From assembly GCA_964535825.1 (NCBI GenBank), contig CAZHUC010000005.1, forward strand, positions 112,000-175,999: a DNA stretch of 64,000 bases, in the 5' to 3' direction. The stretch comes from CAZAQK01 sp964535825. Lineage in GTDB: Bacteria > Pseudomonadota > Alphaproteobacteria > Rickettsiales > SXRF01. The position numbers and the translations under genes are program-made. Below, piece after piece: positions 35,374-45,700 of the stretch; positions within the stretch are counted from its first letter, which is position 1; each line of letters starts with the position of its first letter. The notes under the pieces were generated by a model. The model saw nothing but the letters and a program-made list of their open reading frames with translations, was not told the DNA's origin and made no database searches.

Positions 35374-36417
35374 TTAATCGGCCGCAGAGCGCGTCACGCA
35401 GTTGCGGCCTTTATGCTTGGAAACATAAAGCGCATCATCGGCGCGCTTCATCAGGGTCGGGAGCGTATCGCTTTCATGGCGGAATTTTGATACGCCCATG
35501 GAAACCGTGATCGTACCGAAATTCTCGCCGGTGTCTTTGCGTTTAAGTTCTTTGCTGGCAAGCGTCGTGCGGATCATATCGGCCACTTTCATTGCCCCTT
35601 CAACCGGTGTCTCGGGTAATATCACCACAAATTCTTCACCACCGAAACGCGCCACCACGTCGCGGCCTTTGAGCACTTCGGTGAGCGTGCGCGCTACGGT
35701 CTTCAGCACTTCATCACCCAACAAGTGCCCGTACTTGTCGTTGAACTTCTTGAAATGATCGATGTCGATCATGATCAGGCAAAGCTCGGTCTGCTTTTCT
35801 TTGGCAGCCATTGAAAGCTCATCGTACATCTTCTCGAATGTTTTGCGATTGAACACGCCAGTCAGGAAGTCGCGCTGGGCCTCGATCGTCACTTGTTGCA
35901 AATTCTTGCGCAGGCTGGTGATCTCTTTTTTGGATTCTTCCAGTTTTTCTGTGATCTTCTCGCCGCTCTGGCGCAGTGTGGTGGTAGCAGATACCAATTC
36001 TTTCAGTGTGCTTTTGATATTCTCATCTTCAAAATCGACACTGATCTTTTCGATATACTGGTCAACGTCCTTGTTATAACTCTTCTGCTCGCCGGAAAAA
36101 TCCGTGACGACACGCAGCACATCCTGCAACAACCTCTGTGCGGCAAGCGACGCATCATCGAGCACTTTCTGGTTACGATTGCCGATGATGTATTTGTTGT
36201 AGAGATATTTGTTGGTATCGAGCGTGAAGGGCAGTTTGTTCTTGTTGATATTGTCGATCTCGGCGACGAGGTCTTTATTCTTGCCTTCAGCGTAGATGAA
36301 CCACACCGCATAATTCTCCGGTGTTGGCCGTATTTTGTGCACATCCATCAGCGACATGGCCTTTTGTGCCAGTTCGTGATCATTATTCTCAGTAGATGCA
36401 GATTGCGGGGTGGTCAT
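35374..36417 (-). CDS. Diguanylate cyclase (GGDEF domain)
   Basis: A 347-residue cytoplasmic protein making cyclic di-GMP. The N-terminal 160 residues are helical with the pattern HKIRPTPENYAVWFIYAEG, seen in many alphaproteobacterial cyclases; a coiled coil follows (about residues 125-165). The GGDEF domain starts at RDFLTGVFNRKTF and has the active-site RFGGEEF, with metal-binding LIMIDIDHFKKFND. The inhibitory RxxD site is altered to KGRD, so product feedback may be weak. It is 36 bp downstream of ubiD on the same strand. Confidence 0.92.
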   Translation of the reverse strand: MTTPQSASTENNDHELAQKAMSLMDVHKIRPTPENYAVWFIYAEGKNKDLVAEIDNINKNKLPFTLDTNKYLYNKYIIGNRNQKVLDDASLAAQRLLQDVLRVVTDFSGEQKSYNKDVDQYIEKISVDFEDENIKSTLKELVSATTTLRQSGEKITEKLEESKKEITSLRKNLQQVTIEAQRDFLTGVFNRKTFEKMYDELSMAAKEKQTELCLIMIDIDHFKKFNDKYGHLLGDEVLKTVARTLTEVLKGRDVVARFGGEEFVVILPETPVEGAMKVADMIRTTLASKELKRKDTGENFGTITVSMGVSKFRHESDTLPTLMKRADDALYVSKHKGRNCVTRSAAD

Positions 36418-36453
36418 TGCACCAAGATTAGCGGTTTATAGTAAAAAAAGCAT

Positions 36454-38022
36454 TTATTTCACAGGTTTGCCATCGCCCGGCAGCCCCATATTTTGCCACA
36501 TGTTGGTTATCTTATCAACAACCTCCTGATTCATAACGATCTTCTTGCCCCATTCGCGACTGGTCTCGGGGGGGATTTTATCCGTAGCGTCTAAACCAGC
36601 CTTGCCACCCATGCCTGATTCGGGGGAAGCGAAGTCGAGATAATCGATGGGTGTCGCATCAATCAACGTAATATCCCGAATCGGGTCCATACGCGTGGAA
36701 ACCGCCCACATCACCTGCTTCCAGTCCCGTACATTAATGTCATCATCCACCACAATTATCCATTTTGTATAAATAAACTGGCGCAAGTAAGACCATATCC
36801 CCATCATGATGCGCTTGGCATGCCCCGGATAGGCTTTTTTGATGGATACCACCGCGATACGATATGAACACCCCTCAGGCGGCAAATAAAAATCCACGAT
36901 CTCGGGGAATTGCTGCTGCAAGAGCGGAATGAATACCTCATTCAGTGCCTCCCCCAGCACCGATGGTTCATCCGGCGGATGGCCGGTATGCGTGCTTAAA
37001 TAAATAGGGTTCTTGCGCATGGTGATGGCGGTGATGGTAAAGACCGGAAACTTCTCCACCGAATTATAAAATCCCGTATGGTCACCGAATGGTCCTTCAT
37101 CGCCGTACTCATCGAGCGATACATAGCCCTCCAGCACAATTTCCGCCTCGGCAGGCACTTTGAGCGGCACGGTCTTGCAATCTACCAGCTCCACCTTCTC
37201 GCCGCGCAACAGGCCGGCATATTGATATTCACTCATGGTATCCGGCACAGGTGTTACCGCTGCCAGAATGGTTGCAGGGTCACAGCCTATTACAGCTGCT
37301 GCCGGTAGCGGCTCGCGCTTTTCCTTGCCCCAGCGTGCGTAATGCTGCGCCCCGCCGCGATGCTTCAGCCAGCGCATGAGCGTTGTATTTTTACCCGTCA
37401 CCTGCAGACGGTATATGCCCAAATTAAAATTATCTTCGGCTTTATCACTTGGACCTTTGGTTACAATGAGAGGCCATGTAATGAGCGGCGAAGCATCATC
37501 CGGCCAGCATGTCTGGATAGGGAATTTACTAAGATCGATATCATCACCCGTAAGCACCACTTCCTGACATGGTGCAGCCTTTACAGTTTTAGGCTTCATC
37601 GCCATGGCGGTTTTTACCAGCGGCAATAATTCGAGCGCCTCTTTCCAGCCGCCTGGGGGCTCAGGTTGGCGCAGGAATGCAAGTTTTTCACCCAACTCAC
37701 GCAGCTCGTGTGGCTCACGCCCCATACCCCACGCCACACGCTCTATTGTGCCAAATAAATTGATGAGCACGGGCATGCTGCTTTGTTTACCTCCGGAATT
37801 TTCTGCTGAAAATTCCATGAGGCGCGGCTCATGGCTGGTACGGCCTGCTGGCCGCACATTCTGTATTACATTCTCGAAGAGCACCGCAGGTCCGCCCTCT
37901 GCGATGAGTCTCCTGCCGATCTCCGTCATCTCCAGATGGGTAGATACAGGCTCACTCACCCGCACCAAACGGCCGTTCTTTTCAAGATGAGCAATGAAAT
38001 CGCGCAGGGAGTTATAGGTCAT
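36454..38022 (-). CDS. ubiD: UbiD family decarboxylase
   Basis: A prenylated-FMN-dependent decarboxylase of the ubiquinone pathway (3-polyprenyl-4-hydroxybenzoate to 2-polyprenylphenol). The 522-residue length and the blocks SLRDFIAHLEKNGRLVRVSE, GPFGDHTGFY, RKNPIYLSTHTG, GIWSYLRQFIYTKWIIVVDD and the C-terminal ATDKIPPET are typical. The ATG at 38022 has an AAAGG SD that lies inside the end of the preceding gene, giving translational coupling. Confidence 0.93.
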   Translation of the reverse strand: MTYNSLRDFIAHLEKNGRLVRVSEPVSTHLEMTEIGRRLIAEGGPAVLFENVIQNVRPAGRTSHEPRLMEFSAENSGGKQSSMPVLINLFGTIERVAWGMGREPHELRELGEKLAFLRQPEPPGGWKEALELLPLVKTAMAMKPKTVKAAPCQEVVLTGDDIDLSKFPIQTCWPDDASPLITWPLIVTKGPSDKAEDNFNLGIYRLQVTGKNTTLMRWLKHRGGAQHYARWGKEKREPLPAAAVIGCDPATILAAVTPVPDTMSEYQYAGLLRGEKVELVDCKTVPLKVPAEAEIVLEGYVSLDEYGDEGPFGDHTGFYNSVEKFPVFTITAITMRKNPIYLSTHTGHPPDEPSVLGEALNEVFIPLLQQQFPEIVDFYLPPEGCSYRIAVVSIKKAYPGHAKRIMMGIWSYLRQFIYTKWIIVVDDDINVRDWKQVMWAVSTRMDPIRDITLIDATPIDYLDFASPESGMGGKAGLDATDKIPPETSREWGKKIVMNQEVVDKITNMWQNMGLPGDGKPVK

Positions 38023-38024
38023 AC

Positions 38025-38327
38025 TTACCTTTGTAGCGCATGAATGCAGGCATATATCGCCAACCAGAAGCATAGCACCAGTTGCAAGACTTGCATTATG
38101 CGGACTACTTTCGAGTTTTTAATCCATCGGCTAATTAACGCTAAAATGCATGCTGCAATAAAAAGCATTCCAGCATATGCGGAACCTAAAAATAAGGCAA
38201 AGCCAGCTCTTTCACCACCCACAGACAAATTAAAAAATAGAATAATACCCCAAGAAATCCAAGGGAAAATCATGGTCATGACCATGAGATACGATGAATG
38301 CAGAAATTTCATATTTCTACGCAACAT
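38025..38327 (-). CDS. Small membrane protein, function unknown
   Basis: A 100-residue protein with three predicted transmembrane segments (about residues 11-33, 42-65 and 78-97). I recognise no family. Its ATG comes 1 base after the GNAT stop (TAA-T-ATG) and its stop lies 2 bp before the ubiD start, so it is embedded in an operon and probably coupled to both neighbours. That tight fit is the main evidence that it is a real gene. Confidence 0.7.
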   Translation of the reverse strand: MLRRNMKFLHSSYLMVMTMIFPWISWGIILFFNLSVGGERAGFALFLGSAYAGMLFIAACILALISRWIKNSKVVRIMQVLQLVLCFWLAIYACIHALQR

Positions 38328-38328
38328 A

Positions 38329-38817
38329 TTATTTGATCACCTTTGCCATCAACACATCATCCACATAACTACCATCGGCACGTTTCATGAGCTGCTTTTC
38401 TACGCCGTAAGGCTCGAAACCCAAATGCTGATACATGCGTTGTGTCTCTGGGTGCTCCGCATTGGCTGAAAGTAATATACGTTCAAGACCAGCTGTTTTT
38501 GCTGCTTCCAAAAGTAATTCTATCATCCCGCGAGCAAATCCCTTGCCGCGCGCTTGCGGTATCACGTACACACCCCAAATACTCCCCCGATGCTGTAATT
38601 TTTTGCCCTTGTTGCGATAAAGCCCTGCAATGCCAACCAATTCTCCATCGGTAAAACCACCTGCGATCCAGCCATTCTCAAAATATGTTTCTGCTGGTTT
38701 GGCTGCAACTTCATCATCTGTTTCAAGAAACGAATCAGCTTCTTCCTTCACCGCGCGCATGCGTAATGCGTAAAACATCTGCGCATCATCTTTTGTAAGT
38801 AACCGAACCTCAACCAT
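38329..38817 (-). CDS. GNAT family N-acetyltransferase
   Basis: A 162-residue acetyltransferase. The acetyl-CoA site is VIPQARGKGFARGMIELLLE (the Q/R-x-x-G-x-G/A loop), and the C-terminus has NAEHPETQRMYQHLGFEPYG as in the RimI-like group. The substrate is unknown. The start is unusual: both candidate ATGs (38823 and 38817) follow or overlap the end of a palindromic repeat whose GGGGA would act as the SD for 38817, and ATG 38823 overlaps the glyoxalase stop (ATGA). Confidence 0.88.
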   Translation of the reverse strand: MVEVRLLTKDDAQMFYALRMRAVKEEADSFLETDDEVAAKPAETYFENGWIAGGFTDGELVGIAGLYRNKGKKLQHRGSIWGVYVIPQARGKGFARGMIELLLEAAKTAGLERILLSANAEHPETQRMYQHLGFEPYGVEKQLMKRADGSYVDDVLMAKVIK

Positions 38818-38818
38818 T

Positions 38819-38903
38819 GTCATCCCCGCCTTGGGCGGGGATCTAGGGACTCTTGTCCTGACACCGCGTGTGGCTCTAGACCCCCGATTAAATCGGGGGT
38901 GAC
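38819..38903. repeat. 85-bp palindromic intergenic-type repeat invading an operon
   Basis: Bounded by GTCA and TGAC, it contains two GC-rich hairpins: CCCCGCC/GGCGGGG and CCCCCGATT/AATCGGGGG, joined by a section with CTAG at both inner ends. It encodes the last 27 residues and stop codon of the upstream glyoxalase and the SD of the downstream GNAT gene. A related half-element is at 46963-46988. Confidence 0.8.
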
Positions 38904-39203
38904 ACCAAATTTCTCTTTCACTTCCTGCATCTGGCTGTCGGCAGAAAAATATTCCCATGTAATACCGTTTGCATCTTTTTCTTCGCGGAAAGTTTTTTCA
39001 GCTGCATCTTCGAAGCCGATATGACGCACCACACCTGAAGCCTGCCCCTCTTTGCAGGAAATGGTGAAGTTCAAAAGCTCCGTTCTCCACAGCGCATAAC
39101 GCCCCTCCACGCTTACACTGGGCGTGCAGCCGAGCCGCTTGCTGTAATCAGCGACCGAGGCAGAAAAATCAGATACGGCAATGGAAATGTGGAAGCGTGT
39201 CAT
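38820..39203 (-). CDS. Glyoxalase/bleomycin-resistance-fold protein with repeat-derived tail
   Basis: A 127-residue vicinal-oxygen-chelate protein. The start region TRFHISIAVSDFSASVADYS and the later VVRHIGFED carry the His residues expected of a metal site; ITWEYFSAD closes the domain. The natural domain ends near residue 100; the last 27 residues are rich in Pro, Gly and Arg and are encoded entirely by the palindromic repeat at 38819-38903. The ATG at 39203 is preferred over 39212 because it has an AGGA at good distance. It directly follows rlmB. Confidence 0.75.
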   Translation of the reverse strand: MTRFHISIAVSDFSASVADYSKRLGCTPSVSVEGRYALWRTELLNFTISCKEGQASGVVRHIGFEDAAEKTFREEKDANGITWEYFSADSQMQEVKEKFGVTPDLIGGLEPHAVSGQESLDPRPRRG

Positions 39204-39213
39204 GCCGCGCATC

Positions 39214-39933
39214 CTAGCGGGTGCGGAAAATTTCGTAAAGCGCCACGGCGGCAGCGTTGGATACGTTAAGGCTTTCCATTTTATCCGACATGGGTAATTT
39301 TACCAGATAATCGCAGTGCTCTGCGGTCAAGCGGCGCAGCCCCTTGCCTTCTGCCCCCAGCACCAAAGCTGTTTTATTATCCAGTTTGGCTTCAGCAATG
39401 GTTTGTTTCGCATCACCATCCAGCCCCGCCACCCAATATTCATGTTTTTTGAGGATCTCGATGGCCTGAGAAAGGTTGGAGACCGAAATAAGCGGTACGA
39501 TCTCCAGCGCGCTGCTGGCCGTTTTAGCCATGATGCCGGATTCTGAGGGTGCGTTGCGGTCGGTCACGATCACACAGCCCGCATCGAACGCCGCCGCCGA
39601 GCGCATGATCGCGCCTACATTGTGCGGGTCAGACACCTGATCAAGCAGCACCACCGGCTTTTTGATGCCCTCGGAAAGCCAGTCATGCAGTGAAGGCTGT
39701 TGCAACGGCTCACATTCCACCGCGATGCCCTGATGCACTGCATCCTTAGGCAGCATGACGTCTATCTTACCACCATCCACCACCGATACGGTCTTGAGGC
39801 CGGAAAACACCCCTTCCCCTATTTCCTTGCGTGTGTTTGTGGTTACCAGTACGCGCTTGATCTTGCGCATGGGATTCGACAATGCGGCAAGGGCAGCATG
39901 CCTGCCATAAAGTATGTGGGGACTTTTGCTCAT
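39214..39933 (-). CDS. rlmB: 23S rRNA (guanosine-2'-O)-methyltransferase RlmB / TrmH family
   Basis: SPOUT-class RNA methyltransferase of 239 residues, modifying G2251 of 23S rRNA in the RlmB group. It opens with the substrate-binding ILYGRHAALAAL, and has LLDQVSDPHNVGAIMRSAAA, ALVLGAEGKGLRRL and KLPMSDKMESLNVSNAAAVA, the knot motifs that bind SAM and RNA. It is the first gene of an operon continuing through glyoxalase, GNAT, a membrane protein, ubiD and a diguanylate cyclase. Confidence 0.93.
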   Translation of the reverse strand: MSKSPHILYGRHAALAALSNPMRKIKRVLVTTNTRKEIGEGVFSGLKTVSVVDGGKIDVMLPKDAVHQGIAVECEPLQQPSLHDWLSEGIKKPVVLLDQVSDPHNVGAIMRSAAAFDAGCVIVTDRNAPSESGIMAKTASSALEIVPLISVSNLSQAIEILKKHEYWVAGLDGDAKQTIAEAKLDNKTALVLGAEGKGLRRLTAEHCDYLVKLPMSDKMESLNVSNAAAVALYEIFRTR

Positions 39934-40041
39934 AATTTTCTTAAGATAAACCGCATGTTAGTAAAAAGCTGATAAATAACCAAATTTGTCATATATCTGT
40001 AACAGATAACGGCTAATATGGAAGGACTTAAGCGAGGAAAA

Positions 40042-40830
40042 ATGCCGGAAAATAACAATAAAAAGAAGCTGCTGGTTTTCATCGTGGCCTATAACGCCTC
40101 CAAGCATATCGAGGGCGTATTCAACAGGATACCTGCCTCCGTATGGAATAAGTCCCTTGCCGATGCCGACATCCTCATGATCGATGACTGCTCGCCTGAT
40201 AACACATTTGATGTGGCCAAGGCCTATGCCGCGCGCACCGGCAAGACCATAGATATTCAGCGCAACGCCACCAACAAGGGTTATGGTGGTAATCAGAAGA
40301 TCGGGTATCAATATGCCATCGACCGAGGCTATGACGCCGTAGTGCTGCTGCATGGCGACGGGCAATACGCCCCCGAACTCATCCCGAAACTTGCCGCCCC
40401 TGCACTGGATAATGAGGCTGATGTGGTGATCGGCTCACGCATGATGGATAAAAAGTCTGCCTTAAAAGGCGGCATGCCGAAATATAAATTCATTGGCAAT
40501 ATCGTGGTGACTACCATGCAGAATATTATGCTTGGAGTAAATCTGTCGGAGTTTCATAGCGGCTACCGCGTGTATCGTACTGCGGCCTTGCGCGCTGTAC
40601 CATTTCAGGCGAATGCTGATTATTTTGATTTCGATACCGATATTCTTATTCAGATGATCGATACCAGGCAGCGTTTTCTGGAGATATCCATTCCAACCTT
40701 CTACGGCAGCGAGATATGCCATGTGAACGGGCTTAAATATGTCAGCAAGATACTCATCACCACCCTGCTCTCACGCTTGCAGCGCTTGGGTGTGTGCTAT
40801 TTCAGGAAGTTCGATTATAAGAGCCGCTAG
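40042..40830 (+). CDS. Glycosyltransferase family 2 (dolichol-phosphate-mannose-synthase-like)
   Basis: A 262-residue GT-A-fold enzyme without C-terminal membrane domain. It has FIVAYNASKHIEGVFNRIP, DILMIDDCSPDNTFDVAKAY, HGDGQYAPELIPKL and a later SGYRVYR, as in polyprenyl-phosphate sugar transferases. It likely makes a lipid-linked sugar donor. The ATG at 40042 has GAGGA before it; an in-frame ATG at 40018 lacks one. The convergent neighbour is a GT39-like membrane enzyme that would use polyprenyl-phosphate sugars; the two could work together. Confidence 0.87.
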   Translation: MPENNNKKKLLVFIVAYNASKHIEGVFNRIPASVWNKSLADADILMIDDCSPDNTFDVAKAYAARTGKTIDIQRNATNKGYGGNQKIGYQYAIDRGYDAVVLLHGDGQYAPELIPKLAAPALDNEADVVIGSRMMDKKSALKGGMPKYKFIGNIVVTTMQNIMLGVNLSEFHSGYRVYRTAALRAVPFQANADYFDFDTDILIQMIDTRQRFLEISIPTFYGSEICHVNGLKYVSKILITTLLSRLQRLGVCYFRKFDYKSR

Positions 40831-42704
40831 TTGTTGCGAAGTTCGCGCCGGGCTTTTTTCAGGAACGCCTCGGGGTTCTGATAATCAGGTGCATTGATAA
40901 ATTTCTCATGAATGACCTTTACAGGAAATTTGAATATCGCCGTATTCATGACGCATGGATGCTCCTTGCCTGCCTGCACGGGCTCAGGATCATCACAGGC
41001 AAAGGCAAAGCCAATCTTCTTGAACTGCGCCGCCGCATAGAGTTCATTCGCGAGTTTTTCCTGAACATCAATGATATTCTTCATGTCTTCCGGATAAAGT
41101 GCACGCACCGATGCCGGGATAATGATGTTCAGGTAATTGCGATAGGTAGGGTCGATCACGATGGTCTTTACGTTGGTATGCTGAAGCCCCATGATCCATA
41201 CATTCTCAACACCGTTTAACATGCCAATGGTTTTCATTTCACGAAACATATTCTGCACTTCATGCGGATCCATCAGGAACGCTTTCATGCGCAGGTCGCT
41301 CGGGCTGATGATGATTTGCGGCTTATAGCCAGGGAGGGTCGCAAGGTTCTTAGTGAGTTGCTTGTATTTGGTCTGTCCGCTTCGTACCCATAGATGATAC
41401 GCCGATGACAGATCGGTCACCACCAGGTCATTATCGCTCACTTCATTCTCCAGAATACCCAGCATCTCTTTTGTCTGCGCTTTTGTTTGTTGGAATTCCG
41501 TAAGGCGCAAGCGACGCCAATGCTCGCCTTGCATATAATATCCCCATGACAACATGAGCGTGCATACGCTTAACACCACTATTACGGAAAGATTGCCGAA
41601 GCGCGGATATTTACTGAGGAATACGGCGCAGTGCCTGAGGCCATAATAGAAAAGCACCATGAATACCAGCACCATAGCGATATTCCGGCGCGGCGAAGAA
41701 AGCGGCACTACCCTGAACCAGAAGAAGCCAATGGTCACGGTCACGATGATCGCAAGCAGCACCATCATATCCACAGCACGCAGGCGCGCCATAACCACAC
41801 CTCCCGCAATGCTAATAAGCAGGAATGCAAGAAGTGGCAGCACGACCAGCATCTCGGATTGCATCGCCCCGCCGATGAACCAGAAGAACCCCGCAACATT
41901 GATGTATTCAAGGAAGAACGTAACTATCTTAGCAAGCGTATAAGCGAACGGCTCGGTATCGCGGTTAAAGAAAATATGTGACTGGGTAAAATCGATGCCG
42001 CCAATGGATTTAAGCAAACCAGTGAATTGCCACAGGTAAAAGAGCCAAAACAGATGCATGATGCACCACAACACGAACGGCAACATCTTTGCAGGTGTAA
42101 TGCGGTAAATGGTGTACAGCAGGTGTAATGCCGTGAAGGCAACTACAGGTGCAGCTGCAAACTCGGACAGCAGCGACAGGCTGGTGAATATAAAATACAG
42201 GAGAATATAAAATAGCTTGGGATCGGCCTTGTAGCGATAGGTGCTCCAGATCGCCATGATACTAAAAAGCATCATCAGCGTATAGCCACGCACCACATCG
42301 GATTGTTCGATCATCAGGCAGGAAAACGCCATGTAGAAGGCTGCAAATGCCCCGCCATTCCTGCTGCCAAATATCTCCTTACCCAGAAGGTAGCCTGCGG
42401 GGATACACAAAGTACCGGCAACCAGCGATGGCAGGCGCGCCATCCATGGGTCGTTCCAGATATTCAAGCACCAGTGCCACAGATAATAGCCGAGTATGGG
42501 ATGCCCATCCTCTGCCAGATTCACATAAAAAATATCGAAAAGTGTTGGCTGGCGTGACACATAAATGTGCCAGATCTCATCGTGGTAGTAATCCCACTCG
42601 CCAAGCCCGAATACCCGTGCGAATACTCCGGCTAACGTAATAAAACACAGGAATAATGTCGTCTGGTAGTGCTGCAGGAAATTCTGAGGTGTTTCAGATT
42701 TCAT
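40827..42704 (-). CDS. Membrane glycosyltransferase, GT39/ArnT-like
   Basis: A 625-residue protein with about 11 predicted membrane segments in the first 400 residues and a soluble C-terminal part. The first periplasmic loop has YHDEIWHIYVSRQP and then EDGHPILGYYLWHW, the acidic pattern of PMT/ArnT family enzymes that transfer sugars from polyprenyl phosphate. The acceptor is unknown. It starts 21 bp after the rpoC stop on the same strand with no clear terminator between, so it may be read through from the rpoBC transcript. Confidence 0.8.
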   Translation of the reverse strand: MKSETPQNFLQHYQTTLFLCFITLAGVFARVFGLGEWDYYHDEIWHIYVSRQPTLFDIFYVNLAEDGHPILGYYLWHWCLNIWNDPWMARLPSLVAGTLCIPAGYLLGKEIFGSRNGGAFAAFYMAFSCLMIEQSDVVRGYTLMMLFSIMAIWSTYRYKADPKLFYILLYFIFTSLSLLSEFAAAPVVAFTALHLLYTIYRITPAKMLPFVLWCIMHLFWLFYLWQFTGLLKSIGGIDFTQSHIFFNRDTEPFAYTLAKIVTFFLEYINVAGFFWFIGGAMQSEMLVVLPLLAFLLISIAGGVVMARLRAVDMMVLLAIIVTVTIGFFWFRVVPLSSPRRNIAMVLVFMVLFYYGLRHCAVFLSKYPRFGNLSVIVVLSVCTLMLSWGYYMQGEHWRRLRLTEFQQTKAQTKEMLGILENEVSDNDLVVTDLSSAYHLWVRSGQTKYKQLTKNLATLPGYKPQIIISPSDLRMKAFLMDPHEVQNMFREMKTIGMLNGVENVWIMGLQHTNVKTIVIDPTYRNYLNIIIPASVRALYPEDMKNIIDVQEKLANELYAAAQFKKIGFAFACDDPEPVQAGKEHPCVMNTAIFKFPVKVIHEKFINAPDYQNPEAFLKKARRELRNN

Positions 42705-42725
42705 GCGGCACTACCACAACATCGA

Positions 42726-45700
42726 TTATGAACCGGTCGGTGCGAGCAGATCAGGATTGTCGTTCGTCACCTGAGCTTCCACCTCTTTCTCGCGGGTATG
42801 AGCAACTTTGCGCATGCGCATTACGGTTGCACCCGTACCAGCCGGGATGAGGCGACCAACGATCACGTTCTCTTTCAGGCCGGAGAGCTGGTCAACTTTA
42901 CCAGATACTGCCGCCTCGGTGAGTACGCGTGTGGTTTCCTGGAACGACGCAGCAGAGATAAAGCTGTGCGTCTGTAGGCTTGCTTTGGTGATACCCTGAA
43001 GTACCGGTGAAGCGGTAGCTGGCTTATAGTTCTCAGCCAGTGCTTTGGAATTCACCTGTTCGAATTCGGTGAAGTCTACCTGTTCACCAGAGAGGAATGT
43101 GGTTTCGCCTGGAGCATCGATCTCAACTTTCTGCAACATCTGACGAACGATCACCTCAATGTGCTTGTCGTTGATGGTCACACCCTGCAGACGGTAAACC
43201 TGCTGTACTTCCTTCACCATGTAACGGGCCAGTGCTTCCACGCCCATGACCTTCAGAATGTCATGCGGCACAGGGTTACCATCCATCAGGAGGTCACCTT
43301 TCTGCACATAATCGCCTTCCTGAACGGTGATGTGCTTACCTTTAGGGATCATGTATTCAACGCCTTCAGAATCAGCTTCTTTCGGACGTACGATAACACG
43401 GCGTTTGTTCTTATAGTCTTTGCCGAACTCGATAACACCTTCGATCTCACTGATGATCGCATGGTCTTTCGGTTTGCGTGCTTCGAAGAGTTCCGCAACA
43501 CGTGGCAGACCACCGGTAATATCGTGGGTCTTGCTGGATTCACGAGGGATACGTGCCAACACGTCACCCGCGTGTACTTCCTGACCATCGGTCACAGAAA
43601 GGATCGCACCCACTGGCAGGAAGTAACGGGCTTCAAGGCCGTTCGCCAGAGTGATGATCTCGCCTTTCTTGTCACGCAGCGCGATACGCGGCTTCAGATC
43701 CGCACCGCGGGTCTGTTGACGCCAGTCGGTCACTGCCTTGCTGGAGATACCGGTTGATTCATCCAGTACTTCACGCAGTGATACGCCTTCCACGAGATCG
43801 CGATAATGCGCGAAACCGTTACGCTCGGTAATGATCGGCAAGGTGAACGGATCCCAGTCAGCCAGCTTCTGGCCTTTTTTGACCTTCTCGTTTTCCTTGG
43901 CAAGCAGACGTGCGCCATATGGCACTTTAAAACGAGCGCGTTCGCGGTTGTTCTCATCACGCAGAACGATCTCACAGGTGCGCGACATAACAACAAGGCG
44001 GCCTTTAGAATCGGTCACGATGTTCTTGTTGGAAAGCGTAAGCGTCGCATCATGCGATGATTCAACACTGGACGTTTCCGCGCCACGCTGTGCCGCACCA
44101 CCGATGTGGAACGTACGCATGGTCAGCTGTGTACCCGGCTCACCGATGGACTGAGCAGCGATAACACCCACTGCTTCACCCAAATTCACTTCGGTACCGC
44201 GTGCAAGGTCGCGGCCATAGCAATGCGCGCATACGCCGCCCTTGCTTTCGCAAGTAAGAACAGAACGCACCATTACTGCTTCGATACCCGCCTCGTCGAT
44301 CTTATCAACGATCACTTCATCGATCAGCTGGCCAGCAGCAACAATAACACTATCGCCCACCGGATGATGTACATCGCGTGAAGACACACGGCCGAGAATC
44401 TGGTCAGCCAGCGCTACGATGATGTCACCACCTTCGATAACCGCTTTAACCACCACACCACGGGTCGTGCCGCAATCACGCTCAACGACGATACAATCCT
44501 GCGCCACGTCCACGAGACGACGGGTCAGGTATCCTGAGTTAGCTGTCTTAAGCGCGGTATCGGCAAGACCTTTACGCGCACCGTGCGAGCTGTTGAAGTA
44601 CTCGAGTACGGACAGGCCTTCTTTGAAGTTCGAAATGATCGGGGTTTCGATAATTTCGCCCGATGGTTTCGCCATCAGGCCGCGCATACCGGCCAGCTGC
44701 TTGATCTGTGCCGTTGAACCGCGCGCGCCGGAGTGTGCCATCATGTAAATGGAGTTGATGGCCTTGGCTTTTTTCTTGCCGTCTTTAGACGTACCAACGG
44801 ATGAAATTTCTTTCATCATGTCATCAGCAACCACTTCAGAACATTTTGACCAGGCGTCGATCACCTTGTTGTATTTTTCACCAAGGGTGATGAGACCATC
44901 AGCATACTGGCGTTCGAACTGCTTCACTTCGCCGAAGGTATGAGAGATATGTTTCTCTTTGGTCGCAGGAACGATCATGTCGTCCTTACCGAACGAGATG
45001 CCCGCTTTCGCCGCCTGACCGAAACCAAGCGCCATCAGACGATCCGCGAAGATCACGGTCTCTTTCTGGCCACAGTGGCGGTATACTTCATAGATCAGAT
45101 TAGAAACTTCTTTCTTCGTCATGAGCTTGTTCACAACGGAGAATGGCAGTTTCACATGCTTAGGAAGGATCTCGGAGATCAGCATGCGGCCTGGGGTAGA
45201 AGATACGACCTGCATAATTTTCTGGCCATTTTCATCTACAGCTTCGTAGCGGCATTTGATCTTGGAGTGCAGGGTTACCTGTTTGGTTTCCAATGCGTGC
45301 AGCATTTCCGGAATACCGGTGAATACCATGCCCTCACCCACTTCACCATCAGACTCTAATGAAATGTAGTACAGACCAAGTACGATATCTTGTGATGGTA
45401 CGATGATCGGCTTGCCGTTCGCAGGCGACAGGATGTTGTTGGTAGACATCATGAGTACGCGTGCTTCAAGCTGTGCTTCAATAGAAAGCGGCACGTGTAC
45501 GGCCATCTGGTCACCGTCGAAGTCGGCGTTGAACGCCGTACAAACAAGCGGGTGCAGCTGGATGGCTTTGCCTTCCACCAGTACCGGTTCGAACGCCTGA
45601 ATACCAAGGCGGTGCAGCGTTGGTGCACGGTTCAGAAGCACTGGATGTTCACGGATCACTTCTTCAAGGATATCCCAAACTTCAGGACGCTCAGCTTCCA

